Assembly (NCBI RefSeq): GCF_043555935.1
Contig: NZ_JBIGIB010000002.1
Location: 806,001 to 870,000 of the forward strand
Reading direction: 5' to 3'
Length of the DNA: 64,000 bases
From: Pelomonas baiyunensis
Lineage (GTDB): Bacteria > Pseudomonadota > Gammaproteobacteria > Burkholderiales > Burkholderiaceae_C
This document shows, one piece after another, positions 8,950 through 16,440 of the stretch (positions are counted from its first letter, which is position 1; the number at the start of each line of letters is the position of its first letter). A program made the translations under genes and the position numbers. The notes beneath the pieces were generated by a model, which saw only the letters and a program-made list of their open reading frames with translations, was not told the origin of the DNA and ran no database searches.

Positions 8950-9737
8950 TGTTCATTGATTCCCATTGCCACCTCAGCTTTCCCGGGCTGAGGGAGAACT
9001 TGCCCGCGATCCTGTCGGACATGGCCGCCGCGCAGGTCCACGAGGCGATCTGCATATGCACGCAGATGGAGGAGTTCGAGGCGGTGCATGCCTTGGCGCT
9101 GGAACACCCGGTGCTGTGGGCCACGGTCGGCGTGCATCCGGACACCGAAGACATGCGGGAGCCGGACGTCGACGAGCTGGTGCGCATGGCCTCGCTGCCG
9201 CGTGTGGTGGCCGTGGGCGAAACCGGGCTGGACTACTACCGCTTGAACGGCCGCAGCGTGGCGGACATGGAGTGGCAGCGCGAGCGCTTTCGCACCCACA
9301 TCCGGGCGGCACGGCAGGTGCGTAAGCCGCTCGTGATCCACACCCGGGCCAGCGCGGCGGACACCCTGCGCGTGCTGGACGAGGAGGGCGGCGAGGCGGC
9401 GGGAGGCGTGTTCCATTGCTTCACCGAGTCGGCCGAGGTGGCGCTGGCTGCAGTGGAGCGCGGCTACTACATCTCGTTCTCGGGCATCGTGAGCTTCAAG
9501 AACGCGCAAGACCTGCGGGACCTGCTGCCCTTGCTGCCCCGTGATCGCATCCTGATCGAGACCGACAGCCCGTACCTGGCGCCGGTGCCGTTTCGGGGCA
9601 AGACGAACACGCCAGCCTACGTGCCGCACGTGGCGCAGGCGGTGGCCGGGGCGCTGGGCCTGCCGGTGCCCGAGCTCGCAGCGCTCACCGCGCAGAACAC
9701 CCGCCGCCTGTTCCAACTGCCCGGGGTGGCCGGTTGA
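8949..9737 (+). CDS. tatD: TatD family metal-dependent hydrolase
   Basis: TIM-barrel amidohydrolase-fold deoxyribonuclease, 262 residues. Metal-binding motifs are in order: DSHCHL at residues 4-9, AVGETGLDYY in the middle, VIHTRAS, FHCFTES and ETDSPYLAPVPFRG near the C-terminus. The ATG overlaps the pilZ stop (TGATG). The family has 3'-exonuclease and DNA repair roles; the exact substrate in this branch is not settled. Confidence 0.93.
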   Translation: MFIDSHCHLSFPGLRENLPAILSDMAAAQVHEAICICTQMEEFEAVHALALEHPVLWATVGVHPDTEDMREPDVDELVRMASLPRVVAVGETGLDYYRLNGRSVADMEWQRERFRTHIRAARQVRKPLVIHTRASAADTLRVLDEEGGEAAGGVFHCFTESAEVALAAVERGYYISFSGIVSFKNAQDLRDLLPLLPRDRILIETDSPYLAPVPFRGKTNTPAYVPHVAQAVAGALGLPVPELAALTAQNTRRLFQLPGVAG

Positions 9738-10417
9738 AGGTGTTGCGCCGTGCGTGGCTGGCCATCCTGCTCGCAACCGCGGGCGGCGTGGCGCAAGCAG
9801 CACCCATCGATGACCTCGTGATGGCGGCTGAGCTGAACGACGGCCGTGCCGTGCTTCGGCTGCTGCTGCAGGGCGTGGACCCGAACGGGCCGGATGCGCG
9901 CGGGCGTCGCGCGATCTTCATGGCGGTGCGCGAGGAATCGCAGCGTGCGCTGGAGAGCCTGTTGGCCTCGCCGCTCACCCAGGTCAATGCGGTGAACGGG
10001 CAGGGAGAAACGCCTTTGATGATTGCCGCGATACGCGGTCAGTTGCCCGCGGTGAAAGCGCTGGTTCAGCGCGGGGCCGAGGTGAATCGGGCAGGGTGGA
10101 CGCCGCTGCATTACGCCTGCAGCGGGCCGGACAACGGCGTGGCGGCCTTCCTGCTGGTCCAAGGGGCCGAGGTGAATGCGCGGTCAGAGAACGGCACCAC
10201 GCCGCTGATGATGGCGGCCCGCTACGGCAACAGCGACCTCGTGCCGGTGCTGTTGGCCGCCGGCGCCGAGCCGCGGGCGGCGAACGAGCAGGAACTCACC
10301 GCGGCCGACTTCGCCGAGCGCGGGGGGCGAGACGGGATGGCCAAGGAGCTGCGCCGCCTGATGCGGGAGCGCCAGCAGGCTGCGGATGCGGCGCGCCGGG
10401 CGGCATCTGCGCCCTGA
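9734..10417 (+). CDS. Exported ankyrin-repeat protein
   Basis: Protein of 227 residues with an N-terminal Sec signal peptide (residues 1-23, ending AQA). Four to five ankyrin repeats follow (for example GETPLMIAAIRGQLPAV, GWTPLHYACSGPDNGV and GTTPLMMAARYGNSDLV). The C-terminus is Ala/Arg-rich. It is likely a periplasmic protein-binding scaffold; the partner is unknown. It starts at TTG within TTGA overlapping the tatD stop, so it is the last gene of the coupled run mltG-tmk-holB-pilZ-tatD. Confidence 0.88.
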   Translation: MKVLRRAWLAILLATAGGVAQAAPIDDLVMAAELNDGRAVLRLLLQGVDPNGPDARGRRAIFMAVREESQRALESLLASPLTQVNAVNGQGETPLMIAAIRGQLPAVKALVQRGAEVNRAGWTPLHYACSGPDNGVAAFLLVQGAEVNARSENGTTPLMMAARYGNSDLVPVLLAAGAEPRAANEQELTAADFAERGGRDGMAKELRRLMRERQQAADAARRAASAP

Positions 10418-10438
10418 TCGGTGCGCATGGCCAGCAGC

Positions 10439-10461
10439 CGTGTCAGAAAAAACCTGACACG
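10439..10461. promoter_or_regulatory. Perfect inverted repeat CGTGTCAG-N7-CTGACACG, probable operator
   Basis: Eight-base arms (10439-10446 and 10454-10461) flank AAAAAAC. It lies 78 bases before the ATG of the small gene at 10539 and 21 bases after the ankyrin gene. There is no T-run after it in either direction, so it looks more like a regulator binding site than a terminator. A weak promoter-like pair (TTGGCT and TACAGT) lies between it and the gene. The cognate regulator is not recognised. Confidence 0.5.
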
Positions 10462-10538
10462 CGGCAGCGCGCTGGGACGACTGTTGGCTCGATGGGCGAC
10501 TGCCTACAGTGAAGCCATCGACAACCCGGAGGCTCACC

Positions 10539-10760
10539 ATGCTGAACGTCAACACGAATCTGGCCGACCCGTTCGCCATGCTGATCGCGCCTGAACAGGT
10601 GATGACGGCCATCGAGCGCTCGGACCGCCTGGCCCGCCTGCAGCGCCGTGTGTATCGCCCGCTGGACCGGCCCTGGATTCCGCTGAAGGCCACGGCCGCG
10701 TTCGACAGCGAAGTCGACGCCGAGCCGGACGTGCCCGACTTGGCCGACGACGCCGAGTGA
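10539..10760 (+). CDS. Small hypothetical protein of 73 residues
   Basis: Not recognised as a named family. The ATG at 10539 has a good Shine-Dalgarno (GGAGG) ending six bases before it and is preferred over an upstream in-frame start at 10509. The protein is soluble, with a basic middle (RLARLQRRVYRPLDRPW) and an acidic tail (DAEPDVPDLADDAE). No cysteines or membrane segments are present. The start signal, the upstream inverted repeat and a terminator directly behind the stop all argue that it is a real monocistronic gene. Confidence 0.65.
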   Translation: MLNVNTNLADPFAMLIAPEQVMTAIERSDRLARLQRRVYRPLDRPWIPLKATAAFDSEVDAEPDVPDLADDAE

Positions 10761-10763
10761 AAA

Positions 10764-10791
10764 CAAAAACGCCCGCAGTTGCGGGCGTTTG
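10764..10791. terminator. Bidirectional terminator between the small gene and efp
   Basis: ACGCCCGC-AGTT-GCGGGCGT hairpin with AAAACA/AAAAAC on one side and GTTTGG on the other. It lies between two convergent genes and can serve both. Confidence 0.8.
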
Positions 10792-10821
10792 GTTGAGCGA
10801 CAGCGCTTGAGCGCCTGTCGA

Positions 10822-11376
10822 TCAGACGCGCTTGCGGTACTCGTGAGTGCGGGTGTCGATTTCGATCTTGTCGCCGTTTTCCACAAACAGCGGCACGGCG
10901 ATTTCGAAGCCGGTGCCCACGATGCGGGCGGGCTTCATGACCTTGCCCGAGGTGTCGCCCTTGACGGCCGGCTCGGTTTCAATTTCGCGCACGACGCTGG
11001 TGGGCAGTTCGACCGAGATGGCCTTGCCGTCGTAGAAGGTCACTTCCACGGGCATGCTGTCTTCCAGGTAGGAGATGGCATCGCCCATGTTTTCGGCTTC
11101 GACTTCGTACTGGTTGTACTCGGTGTCCATGAACACATACATCGGGTCGGCGAAGTAGGTGTACGTGCACTCCTTCTTGTCGAGGATGATCTGCTCCATC
11201 TTGTCGTCGGCCTTGAACACGAGTTCAGCGCCGGCGCCGTTGAGCAGGTTCTTCATCTTCATGCGCACGGTAGCAGCGCCACGGCCGCCACGGCTGTATT
11301 CCGTCTTCAGGACGACCATCGGGTCCTTGCCCTGCATGATCACGTTGCCGGCGCGGATTTCTTGAGCGAGTTTCAT
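10822..11376 (-). CDS. efp: Translation elongation factor P
   Basis: EF-P binds the ribosome between the P and E sites and relieves stalling at polyproline. It has 184 residues and three beta-barrel domains. The modification loop reads YSRGGRGAA, with arginine at position 32, not lysine; this marks the EarP-dependent class in which Arg32 is rhamnosylated. The C-terminal signature GDTSGKVMKPARIVGTG is typical. earP lies just upstream on the same strand, 105 bases away. Confidence 0.97.
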   Translation of the reverse strand: MKLAQEIRAGNVIMQGKDPMVVLKTEYSRGGRGAATVRMKMKNLLNGAGAELVFKADDKMEQIILDKKECTYTYFADPMYVFMDTEYNQYEVEAENMGDAISYLEDSMPVEVTFYDGKAISVELPTSVVREIETEPAVKGDTSGKVMKPARIVGTGFEIAVPLFVENGDKIEIDTRTHEYRKRV

Positions 11377-11481
11377 GGTGGGTATCTCGAATTGAGCGCC
11401 CGAACCTCAAATCGTCGAGGCCCCGGCTGGACAGCGCACCAGATTCCAGAAACCCGGCTTGGCGCGGCAAAGCCCGTCATT

Positions 11482-12516
11482 CTATCTGGAAACCCCTAAG
11501 AATCGCTCCAGCTGCGTCAGCAGATCGGGTTGCGCGGCCAAGTCATCCCGCCAACGCGCGGCGGGGGGCGCAGCCTCCGCGATCGAGGGAATCACCAGGC
11601 GATCCGCCGTGATCCCGTTCCACGCGCGCCAGCAGGCCTGCCACGCGGCGGGCAATCCGGCCAGGTCCATGTACGCCTTCAGCTTTTCGTGGTGGGCGTT
11701 GTCGTCTTGCGGGTAGATGTGCCACACGAAGGGCCGGCCTGCCCAGTGGGCGCGAACGAAGGAATCTTCACCGCGCACGAAATTGAGGTCGCTGGCGCGC
11801 AGCAGGCGGTCGTAGTCGTCTTGCTCCAGGTAGGGCAACCGCACGCATCGCAGGCCCGGGCGATCCGCCACTGCGGCCTGCAACGGGCCGGGGCAGGCCA
11901 GCAACAACGTGGGCGCCGTGGCCAGCGCCTCCAGCAATTCATCCAAGCGCAGGTTGCGGTAGGCAAACAGGCTCACTACCCGTTCCTCCGGCTGAACGCT
12001 GACGCCAAGCTGCGATGTCAGCCACGCACGCCCGTCAAACGCAGCATGCTGGGCCAGCAGATCGGCTTCCCGCAGCAACCCGCCGGTTCGCGGCGTGAAC
12101 CCCGGATAAAAGAAATGCTTGGTCAGCCCTGCACCCGGGCCGTGGAACTGGGGTGAGGCCAGCCCGTGGCTGCGTTCGACGTAAGGCTCGGCGCTGAGGT
12201 ATTCCAGATTGATCCATCGCGGCGGCACCGGCCGGGCGGCCATGCGTGCAACGAATGCGTCGGGGATCTCGCAGCCGAAGGCTTCGATCACCACCTCACC
12301 CGGCATCACGCCGGCGTCTTGGGTGGGCCACGGGTGCACCTCGACTCCTGGCGGCTGCGTGGGCGCCATCCAGGTCAGAGCGTTGGCATCGTCCACCCAC
12401 AGCCGCGCGAGGTCTCCGCGGGCGGCCACCTGCCGCGCAAGGCGCCAGCACACCCCAAGGTCGCCGTGGTTGTCGATGACTCGGCAGAAGATGTCCCATC
12501 GGCGCGGCGTGCTCAT
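11482..12516 (-). CDS. earP: EF-P arginine rhamnosyltransferase EarP
   Basis: Transfers rhamnose from dTDP-rhamnose to Arg32 of EF-P. It has 344 residues in a GT-B fold. The N-terminal DNHGDLGVCWRLARQ block carries the two family aspartates (D15 and D19), and the region INLEYLSAEPYVERSHGL is also characteristic. An upstream extension of the frame exists, but the ATG at 12516 is chosen because family homology begins at once and a GACAAT hexamer (minus strand, 12524-12529) ends seven bases before it. It is divergent from uvrC with only 32 bases between the starts. Confidence 0.94.
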   Translation of the reverse strand: MSTPRRWDIFCRVIDNHGDLGVCWRLARQVAARGDLARLWVDDANALTWMAPTQPPGVEVHPWPTQDAGVMPGEVVIEAFGCEIPDAFVARMAARPVPPRWINLEYLSAEPYVERSHGLASPQFHGPGAGLTKHFFYPGFTPRTGGLLREADLLAQHAAFDGRAWLTSQLGVSVQPEERVVSLFAYRNLRLDELLEALATAPTLLLACPGPLQAAVADRPGLRCVRLPYLEQDDYDRLLRASDLNFVRGEDSFVRAHWAGRPFVWHIYPQDDNAHHEKLKAYMDLAGLPAAWQACWRAWNGITADRLVIPSIAEAAPPAARWRDDLAAQPDLLTQLERFLGVSR

Positions 12517-12548
12517 GGGGTGGATTGTCCCAGGCCAAAATCCGGCGG

Positions 12549-14549
12549 ATGTCCAAGCCAACAACGTCAGACGCTGAACTGGGCGCGCAGCAGCAGGCCG
12601 AATGGTCCGCCCAACGCGAGGCCGACGAGGCCCAAGAAAAGCGCAATACCGCCGACATGGAGGCCGCCGCCCGCGAGGCACGTGAGCGACTGGTGCAGGA
12701 GGTGAATGCCCTGCCGGCGCTGCCCGGGGTGTATCGCTACTTCGACGCCAAGAATGAAGTGCTGTACGTGGGCAAGGCGAAAGACCTGAAGCGCCGTGTC
12801 AGCAGCTACTTCCAGAAGAACCACGGCGGCAGCCGCATCGGCATGATGGTCGCGCGCATCGCGCGGCTGGAAACGACCGTCGTGCGCACCGAGGCCGAAG
12901 CGCTGCTGCTGGAAAACAACCTGATCAAGACGCTGAACCCACGGTTCAACATCTTGTTCCGGGACGACAAGAGCTACCCCTACCTCAAGATCACCGCGCA
13001 CGCCTACCCGCGCATGGCGTACTACCGCGGCGCGGTCGACAAGCGACATCAGTACTTCGGCCCGTATCCGAGTGCCTGGGCGGTCAAGGAAGCCATCCAG
13101 TTGATGCAAAAGGTGTTCAAGCTGCGCACCTGTGAAGACAGCGTCTTCAACAATCGCAGCCGGCCCTGCTTGCTGCACCAGATCAAGCGTTGCTCCGGCC
13201 CGTGCGTGCCCGCAGGGCAGGGCGGCGAATACGCCCGCGACGTGGCGAGTGCCGAGCGCTTTCTGCGCGGCGAAACCGATGAGGTGCTGGCGTCCCTGCA
13301 GGCGCAAATGATGGCGTACGCCGAAGGCCAGCACTACGAGCTGGCGGCGGAGGTGCGCAATCAGATCCAGGCCTTGTCCAAGGTGCTGCAGCAGCAGGTG
13401 ATCGAAGAAAGCAGCGCCACCGGCAAAGACCGGGATGTGGATGTGCTGGCGGTCAAGGTGCAGGGCGGACGCGCTTGCGTGAACCTGGCCATGGTGCGTG
13501 GTGGCCGGCACCTGGGCGACCGGGCGTTCTTTCCCAAGCACGTGGAAGACGCAACCGCGCTGCAGTTGGCGGACGATGAACCCGTCAGCCCGGAGCGCCA
13601 GGTGCTGGAGGCCTTCATCGCCCAGCACTACCTCGGCTCTCCACCGCCGGGCCTGGTGCTGGTGAGCGAGCCAGTGGACGCAGCGCTGGGAGAGGCCCTG
13701 GCCGAGCAGGCCGGCAGCCGCGTGACCGTGCAAAGCCAGCCGCGCGGGCAGCGCCGGATCTGGCTGGAGATGTGCGTGAAGGGCGCAGAACTTGCCCTGG
13801 CCCGCCTGCTGGCGGAAGAGGGGTCGCAGCAAGCCCGGACCCGGGCCCTGGTGGACGCGCTGGACTTGGCGCCGCCGGAGATCGACAAGTTTCGTGTCGA
13901 ATGTTTCGACATCAGCCACACCGCAGGTGAGGCCACGATGGCAAGCTGCGTGGTGTTTGAAGGCCACCAGATGCAGAGCAGCCAGTACCGCCGCTACACG
14001 ATTGAAGGCATCACCGGCGGGGACGACTACGCGGCGATGCGCCAGGTGCTGACGCGGCGCTACAGCAAGATGGCGGAAGCCGCCCAACTGGGCACCGGCC
14101 GATTGCCGGACCTCGTGCTGGTGGACGGCGGCCGCGGGCAGGTGTCGATGGCACGCGAGGTGTTCGAGGAGCTGGGGCTCGACCTGAGCCTGATCGCGGG
14201 CGTGGAAAAGGGCGAAGGCCGCAAAGTGGGGCTGGAAGAGCTGGTGTTCGCCGACGGCCGCGAGAAGGTCTACCTGGGGCGAGATTCGGCGGCCTTGATG
14301 TTGATCGCCCAGATCCGCGACGAGGCCCACCGCTTTGCCATCACCGGCATGCGGGCCAAGCGCGCTGCGGCCCGCACCGGCGGCTCGCGGCTGGAGGATG
14401 TGCCGGGCGTCGGCCCGAAGAAGCGCGCGCAGTTGTTGCAGCGCTTCGGTGGCGTGCGGGGTGTGGCGGGCGCCAGCGTGGAAGAGCTGTGCAGCGTGAA
14501 GGGCATCTCGCGCGAACTGGCCGATGAAATCTATCGGGCGCTGCATTGA
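12549..14549 (+). CDS. uvrC: Excinuclease ABC subunit C
   Basis: Dual-incision nuclease of nucleotide excision repair, 666 residues. A charged N-terminal extension of about 50 residues precedes the GIY-YIG domain (LPGVYRYFDAKNEVLYVG from about 55). A UVR motif (AEVRNQIQALSKVLQQQ) follows near residue 265. Then come the RNase H-like endonuclease domain (CFDISHTAGEATMASCVVF) and a C-terminal helix-hairpin-helix pair (VPGVGPKKRAQLLQRFGG). CAAAAT (12536-12541) ends seven bases before the ATG. The N-terminal extension makes the start less certain; TTG at 12525 is the alternative. Confidence 0.95.
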   Translation: MSKPTTSDAELGAQQQAEWSAQREADEAQEKRNTADMEAAAREARERLVQEVNALPALPGVYRYFDAKNEVLYVGKAKDLKRRVSSYFQKNHGGSRIGMMVARIARLETTVVRTEAEALLLENNLIKTLNPRFNILFRDDKSYPYLKITAHAYPRMAYYRGAVDKRHQYFGPYPSAWAVKEAIQLMQKVFKLRTCEDSVFNNRSRPCLLHQIKRCSGPCVPAGQGGEYARDVASAERFLRGETDEVLASLQAQMMAYAEGQHYELAAEVRNQIQALSKVLQQQVIEESSATGKDRDVDVLAVKVQGGRACVNLAMVRGGRHLGDRAFFPKHVEDATALQLADDEPVSPERQVLEAFIAQHYLGSPPPGLVLVSEPVDAALGEALAEQAGSRVTVQSQPRGQRRIWLEMCVKGAELALARLLAEEGSQQARTRALVDALDLAPPEIDKFRVECFDISHTAGEATMASCVVFEGHQMQSSQYRRYTIEGITGGDDYAAMRQVLTRRYSKMAEAAQLGTGRLPDLVLVDGGRGQVSMAREVFEELGLDLSLIAGVEKGEGRKVGLEELVFADGREKVYLGRDSAALMLIAQIRDEAHRFAITGMRAKRAAARTGGSRLEDVPGVGPKKRAQLLQRFGGVRGVAGASVEELCSVKGISRELADEIYRALH

Positions 14550-14569
14550 GCGCCTCGTCAGGAGAAGCA

Positions 14570-15091
14570 GTGAAGCACTCCCATCCCCTCAAGCGGCTTG
14601 CGCGTTGGTTGCTGGCGCCGGTGCTGGCCGGCTGCACCGCCACGCCCCGGGCGCCGGCACCCGTGGTGCCATCGGCGCCGGCGACTCCGGTGCAGCCACA
14701 GCCCACACCTCAAACTGGTGGCCCCGTGGTTGCGCAGAAGGCACCCGGCCTGGCAGCCCCTCGCGCGGTGCGCACGCACGATGAATTGCGGCGACAGGCG
14801 GCAGAGCGGCTGGTGCTGGCCAGCCCCACACAGAGCTTCACCACGCAGGCGCCGTCGCACGTGTTGAGCGTGGTGGTGCTGGAGGTGGAGGTGAAGGCCG
14901 ATGGCAGCGTGCGTCGGGTGAACGTGATCCGTCGTCCGCGCTTCGCGCCGGAAACGCTGCAACTGGCCATCGACGCCGTGCACCGTGCGGCACCCTTCGG
15001 CGATGTGCGCCGCATGCCGGAACCTTGGAAGTTCACCGAGACGTTTTTGTTCGAAGAGGACCGGCGCTTCAAGCCGCTCACCCTCAATTGA
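14570..15091 (+). CDS. Lipoprotein with TonB-C-like domain
   Basis: Protein of 173 residues with a lipoprotein signal: basic MKHSHPLKRLAR, hydrophobic core, and lipobox LAGC with the cysteine near residue 21. A Pro/Ala-rich linker (about 25-60) leads to a C-terminal region (VLEVEVKADGSVRRVNVIR, then FAPETLQLAIDAVHRAAPF) that matches the TonB C-terminal fold by pattern. It is probably anchored in the outer membrane. The GTG start at 14570 with GGAGAA four bases upstream fits the signal peptide better than the TTG that overlaps the uvrC stop. No specific role can be given. Confidence 0.72.
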   Translation: MKHSHPLKRLARWLLAPVLAGCTATPRAPAPVVPSAPATPVQPQPTPQTGGPVVAQKAPGLAAPRAVRTHDELRRQAAERLVLASPTQSFTTQAPSHVLSVVVLEVEVKADGSVRRVNVIRRPRFAPETLQLAIDAVHRAAPFGDVRRMPEPWKFTETFLFEEDRRFKPLTLN

Positions 15092-15160
15092 TGCAACCAA
15101 ATCGCCACACCGGTGCCATGAGCGCTCGCCGGTGCGCGCGGCTTGGGCACAATCCCTCGC

Positions 15161-15727
15161 ATGTTTCTGACGCTGCCGACACTCCTGACCTGGGCCCGCA
15201 TCGTGGCCATTCCGCTCATCGTCGGCGTGTACTACCTGGAGTTGTTGCCGGCGCACCAGAACCTGTTCGCGACCTCGCTGTTCATCGTGGTGGCGCTGAC
15301 GGACTGGCTGGATGGCTATCTGGCGCGGCGGCTGAATCAGACGTCGTCGTTCGGCGCATTCCTGGACCCGGTGGCTGACAAGTTCCTGGTGTGCTCAGCG
15401 CTGTTGATCTTGCTGGAGCTGGGGCGCGTCAATGCGTTTGTTGCGCTGGTGATCGTCGGCCGCGAGATCGCGATTTCGGCGCTGCGCGAGTGGATGGCGC
15501 AAATCGGCGCGTCGCGCAGCGTGGCGGTGCACATGGTCGGCAAGCTCAAGACCACGGTGCAGATGGTGGCCATTCCGTTCCTGCTGTTCGACGGCACGTT
15601 GTTTGGGATCATCCCCACCCGCGTGTGGGGCACCTGGTTGATTTACGCCGCGGTGGTGCTGACCATTTGGTCGATGGTGTACTACCTCCAAAAGGCCTTG
15701 CCGGAAATTCGCGCCAAGGCCCGCTGA
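15161..15727 (+). CDS. pgsA: CDP-diacylglycerol-glycerol-3-phosphate 3-phosphatidyltransferase
   Basis: First committed step of phosphatidylglycerol synthesis at the inner membrane. It has 188 residues and several membrane helices. The CDP-alcohol phosphatidyltransferase signature D-x2-DG-x2-AR-x8-G-x3-D-x3-D is complete (from DWLDGYLARR to GAFLDPVADK, residues about 49-75). CACAAT at 15148-15153 ends seven bases before the ATG, and no Shine-Dalgarno is present. The position after uvrC is conserved in many proteobacteria. Confidence 0.95.
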   Translation: MFLTLPTLLTWARIVAIPLIVGVYYLELLPAHQNLFATSLFIVVALTDWLDGYLARRLNQTSSFGAFLDPVADKFLVCSALLILLELGRVNAFVALVIVGREIAISALREWMAQIGASRSVAVHMVGKLKTTVQMVAIPFLLFDGTLFGIIPTRVWGTWLIYAAVVLTIWSMVYYLQKALPEIRAKAR

Positions 15728-15801
15728 GGCGCGCCCGCGCCGGGATGGGCGCGCAGTTGTATCCGGACTTTTCCCGCCCCGCAGTTGGGCTGACAGACGT
15801 C

Positions 15802-15807
15802 TAGAAT
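15802..15807 (+). promoter_or_regulatory. Putative -10 element of the hupB promoter
   Basis: TAGAAT followed by CCG, in the 223-base gap before hupB. The same TAGAATnCG sequence precedes ppiD at 16356. The -35 region is not convincing (GTTGGGC and TGACAG lie nearby but at poor spacing). The transcript would carry a leader of about 140 bases. Confidence 0.35.
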
Positions 15808-15950
15808 CCGCTTCCCCGTGAGTGCCCAGCGCTTGCTCTGCAAGCACACAGGGACAAGCTGTCCGCGGGTAGGACCTTTGTCATATCCAGCCTTGAGCGC
15901 CGACCGCGAGCAAGGCGCCACTGTCCGGGATCCGCCAAGAGGGGGCACGA

Positions 15951-16223
15951 GTGAACAAGACTGAACTGATCGAGCACATCGCCAAGCAGGCTGACATTTC
16001 CAAGGCGGCTGCCGGGCGAGCGCTGGAATCTGTGATCGGCGCCGTGAAGACGACGCTGAAGAAAAATGGCACCGTGTCGCTGGTCGGTTTCGGAACGTTC
16101 AGCATTGCCAAGCGTGCCGCTCGCGCGGGACGCAACCCGCGCACCGGGGATGCGATCAAGATCAAGTCCGCCAAGGTGCCGAAGTTCAAGCCCGGCAAAG
16201 GCTTGAAAGACGCCGTCAACTGA
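15951..16223 (+). CDS. hupB: DNA-binding protein HU
   Basis: Nucleoid protein that bends DNA, 90 residues. MNKTELIEHIAKQ begins the helical dimer domain. GFGTFSIAKRAARAGRNPRTG is the beta-arm with the DNA-intercalating proline. The start is GTG with a strong GAGGGGG upstream. It lies in the usual order hupB, tRNA-Val, ppiD. Confidence 0.96.
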   Translation: MNKTELIEHIAKQADISKAAAGRALESVIGAVKTTLKKNGTVSLVGFGTFSIAKRAARAGRNPRTGDAIKIKSAKVPKFKPGKGLKDAVN

Positions 16224-16244
16224 CGGCACTCACCCGAAGAATTC

Positions 16245-16320
16245 GGGCGCTTAGCTCAGTTGGTAGAGCACCTCCCTTACACGGAGATTGTCGGCGGTTC
16301 GAGCCCGTCAGCGCCCACCA
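16245..16320 (+). tRNA. tRNA-Val, anticodon TAC
   Basis: A 76-base cloverleaf: acceptor GGGCGCT/AGCGCCC, D-stem GCTC/GAGC, anticodon loop CTTACAC, T-loop TTCGAGC, and encoded CCA at the end. The anticodon stem CCTCC/GGAGA has a C-A mismatch at its outermost pair (27-43); all other pairs hold, with one G-U in the T-stem. Confidence 0.96.
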
Positions 16321-16324
16321 GAAC

Positions 16325-16346
16325 ACGCCCCGCAGGGGGCGTTTCG
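16325..16346 (+). terminator. Hairpin after tRNA-Val
   Basis: ACGCCCC-GCAG-GGGGCGT followed by TTTCG. A seven-base-pair stem with a short T-run, directly behind the tRNA; it probably ends or attenuates transcription before ppiD. Confidence 0.6.
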
Positions 16347-16355
16347 CCGCACACA

Positions 16356-16361
16356 TAGAAT
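16356..16361 (+). promoter_or_regulatory. Putative -10 element of the ppiD promoter
   Basis: TAGAAT followed by GCGGC, placed after the tRNA-Val hairpin and 79 bases before the ppiD ATG. It would start a transcript whose leader holds the hairpin at 16373-16398. No clear -35 is visible. Confidence 0.35.
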
Positions 16362-16372
16362 GCGGCTCCCCT

Positions 16373-16398
16373 CGAAGGCGAACCTCGGTTCGCCTTCG
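16373..16398 (+). repeat. Perfect 11-bp hairpin in the ppiD leader
   Basis: CGAAGGCGAAC-CTCG-GTTCGCCTTCG, a stable stem with a tetraloop, 42 bases before the ppiD ATG. No T-run follows, so it is more likely a leader structure or operator than a terminator. Confidence 0.55.
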
Positions 16399-16440
16399 TC
16401 GCGTTTGATTCATCGCGCTCGATCTCCAAGGTTCCCTGAG

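Noticed and set aside
12567..14546. Open frame of 659 codons on the minus strand opposite uvrC
   Set aside because: It mirrors the uvrC codon pattern in GC-rich DNA and reads as His/Gln/Arg/Ala-rich sequence with no domain; uvrC is unambiguous.
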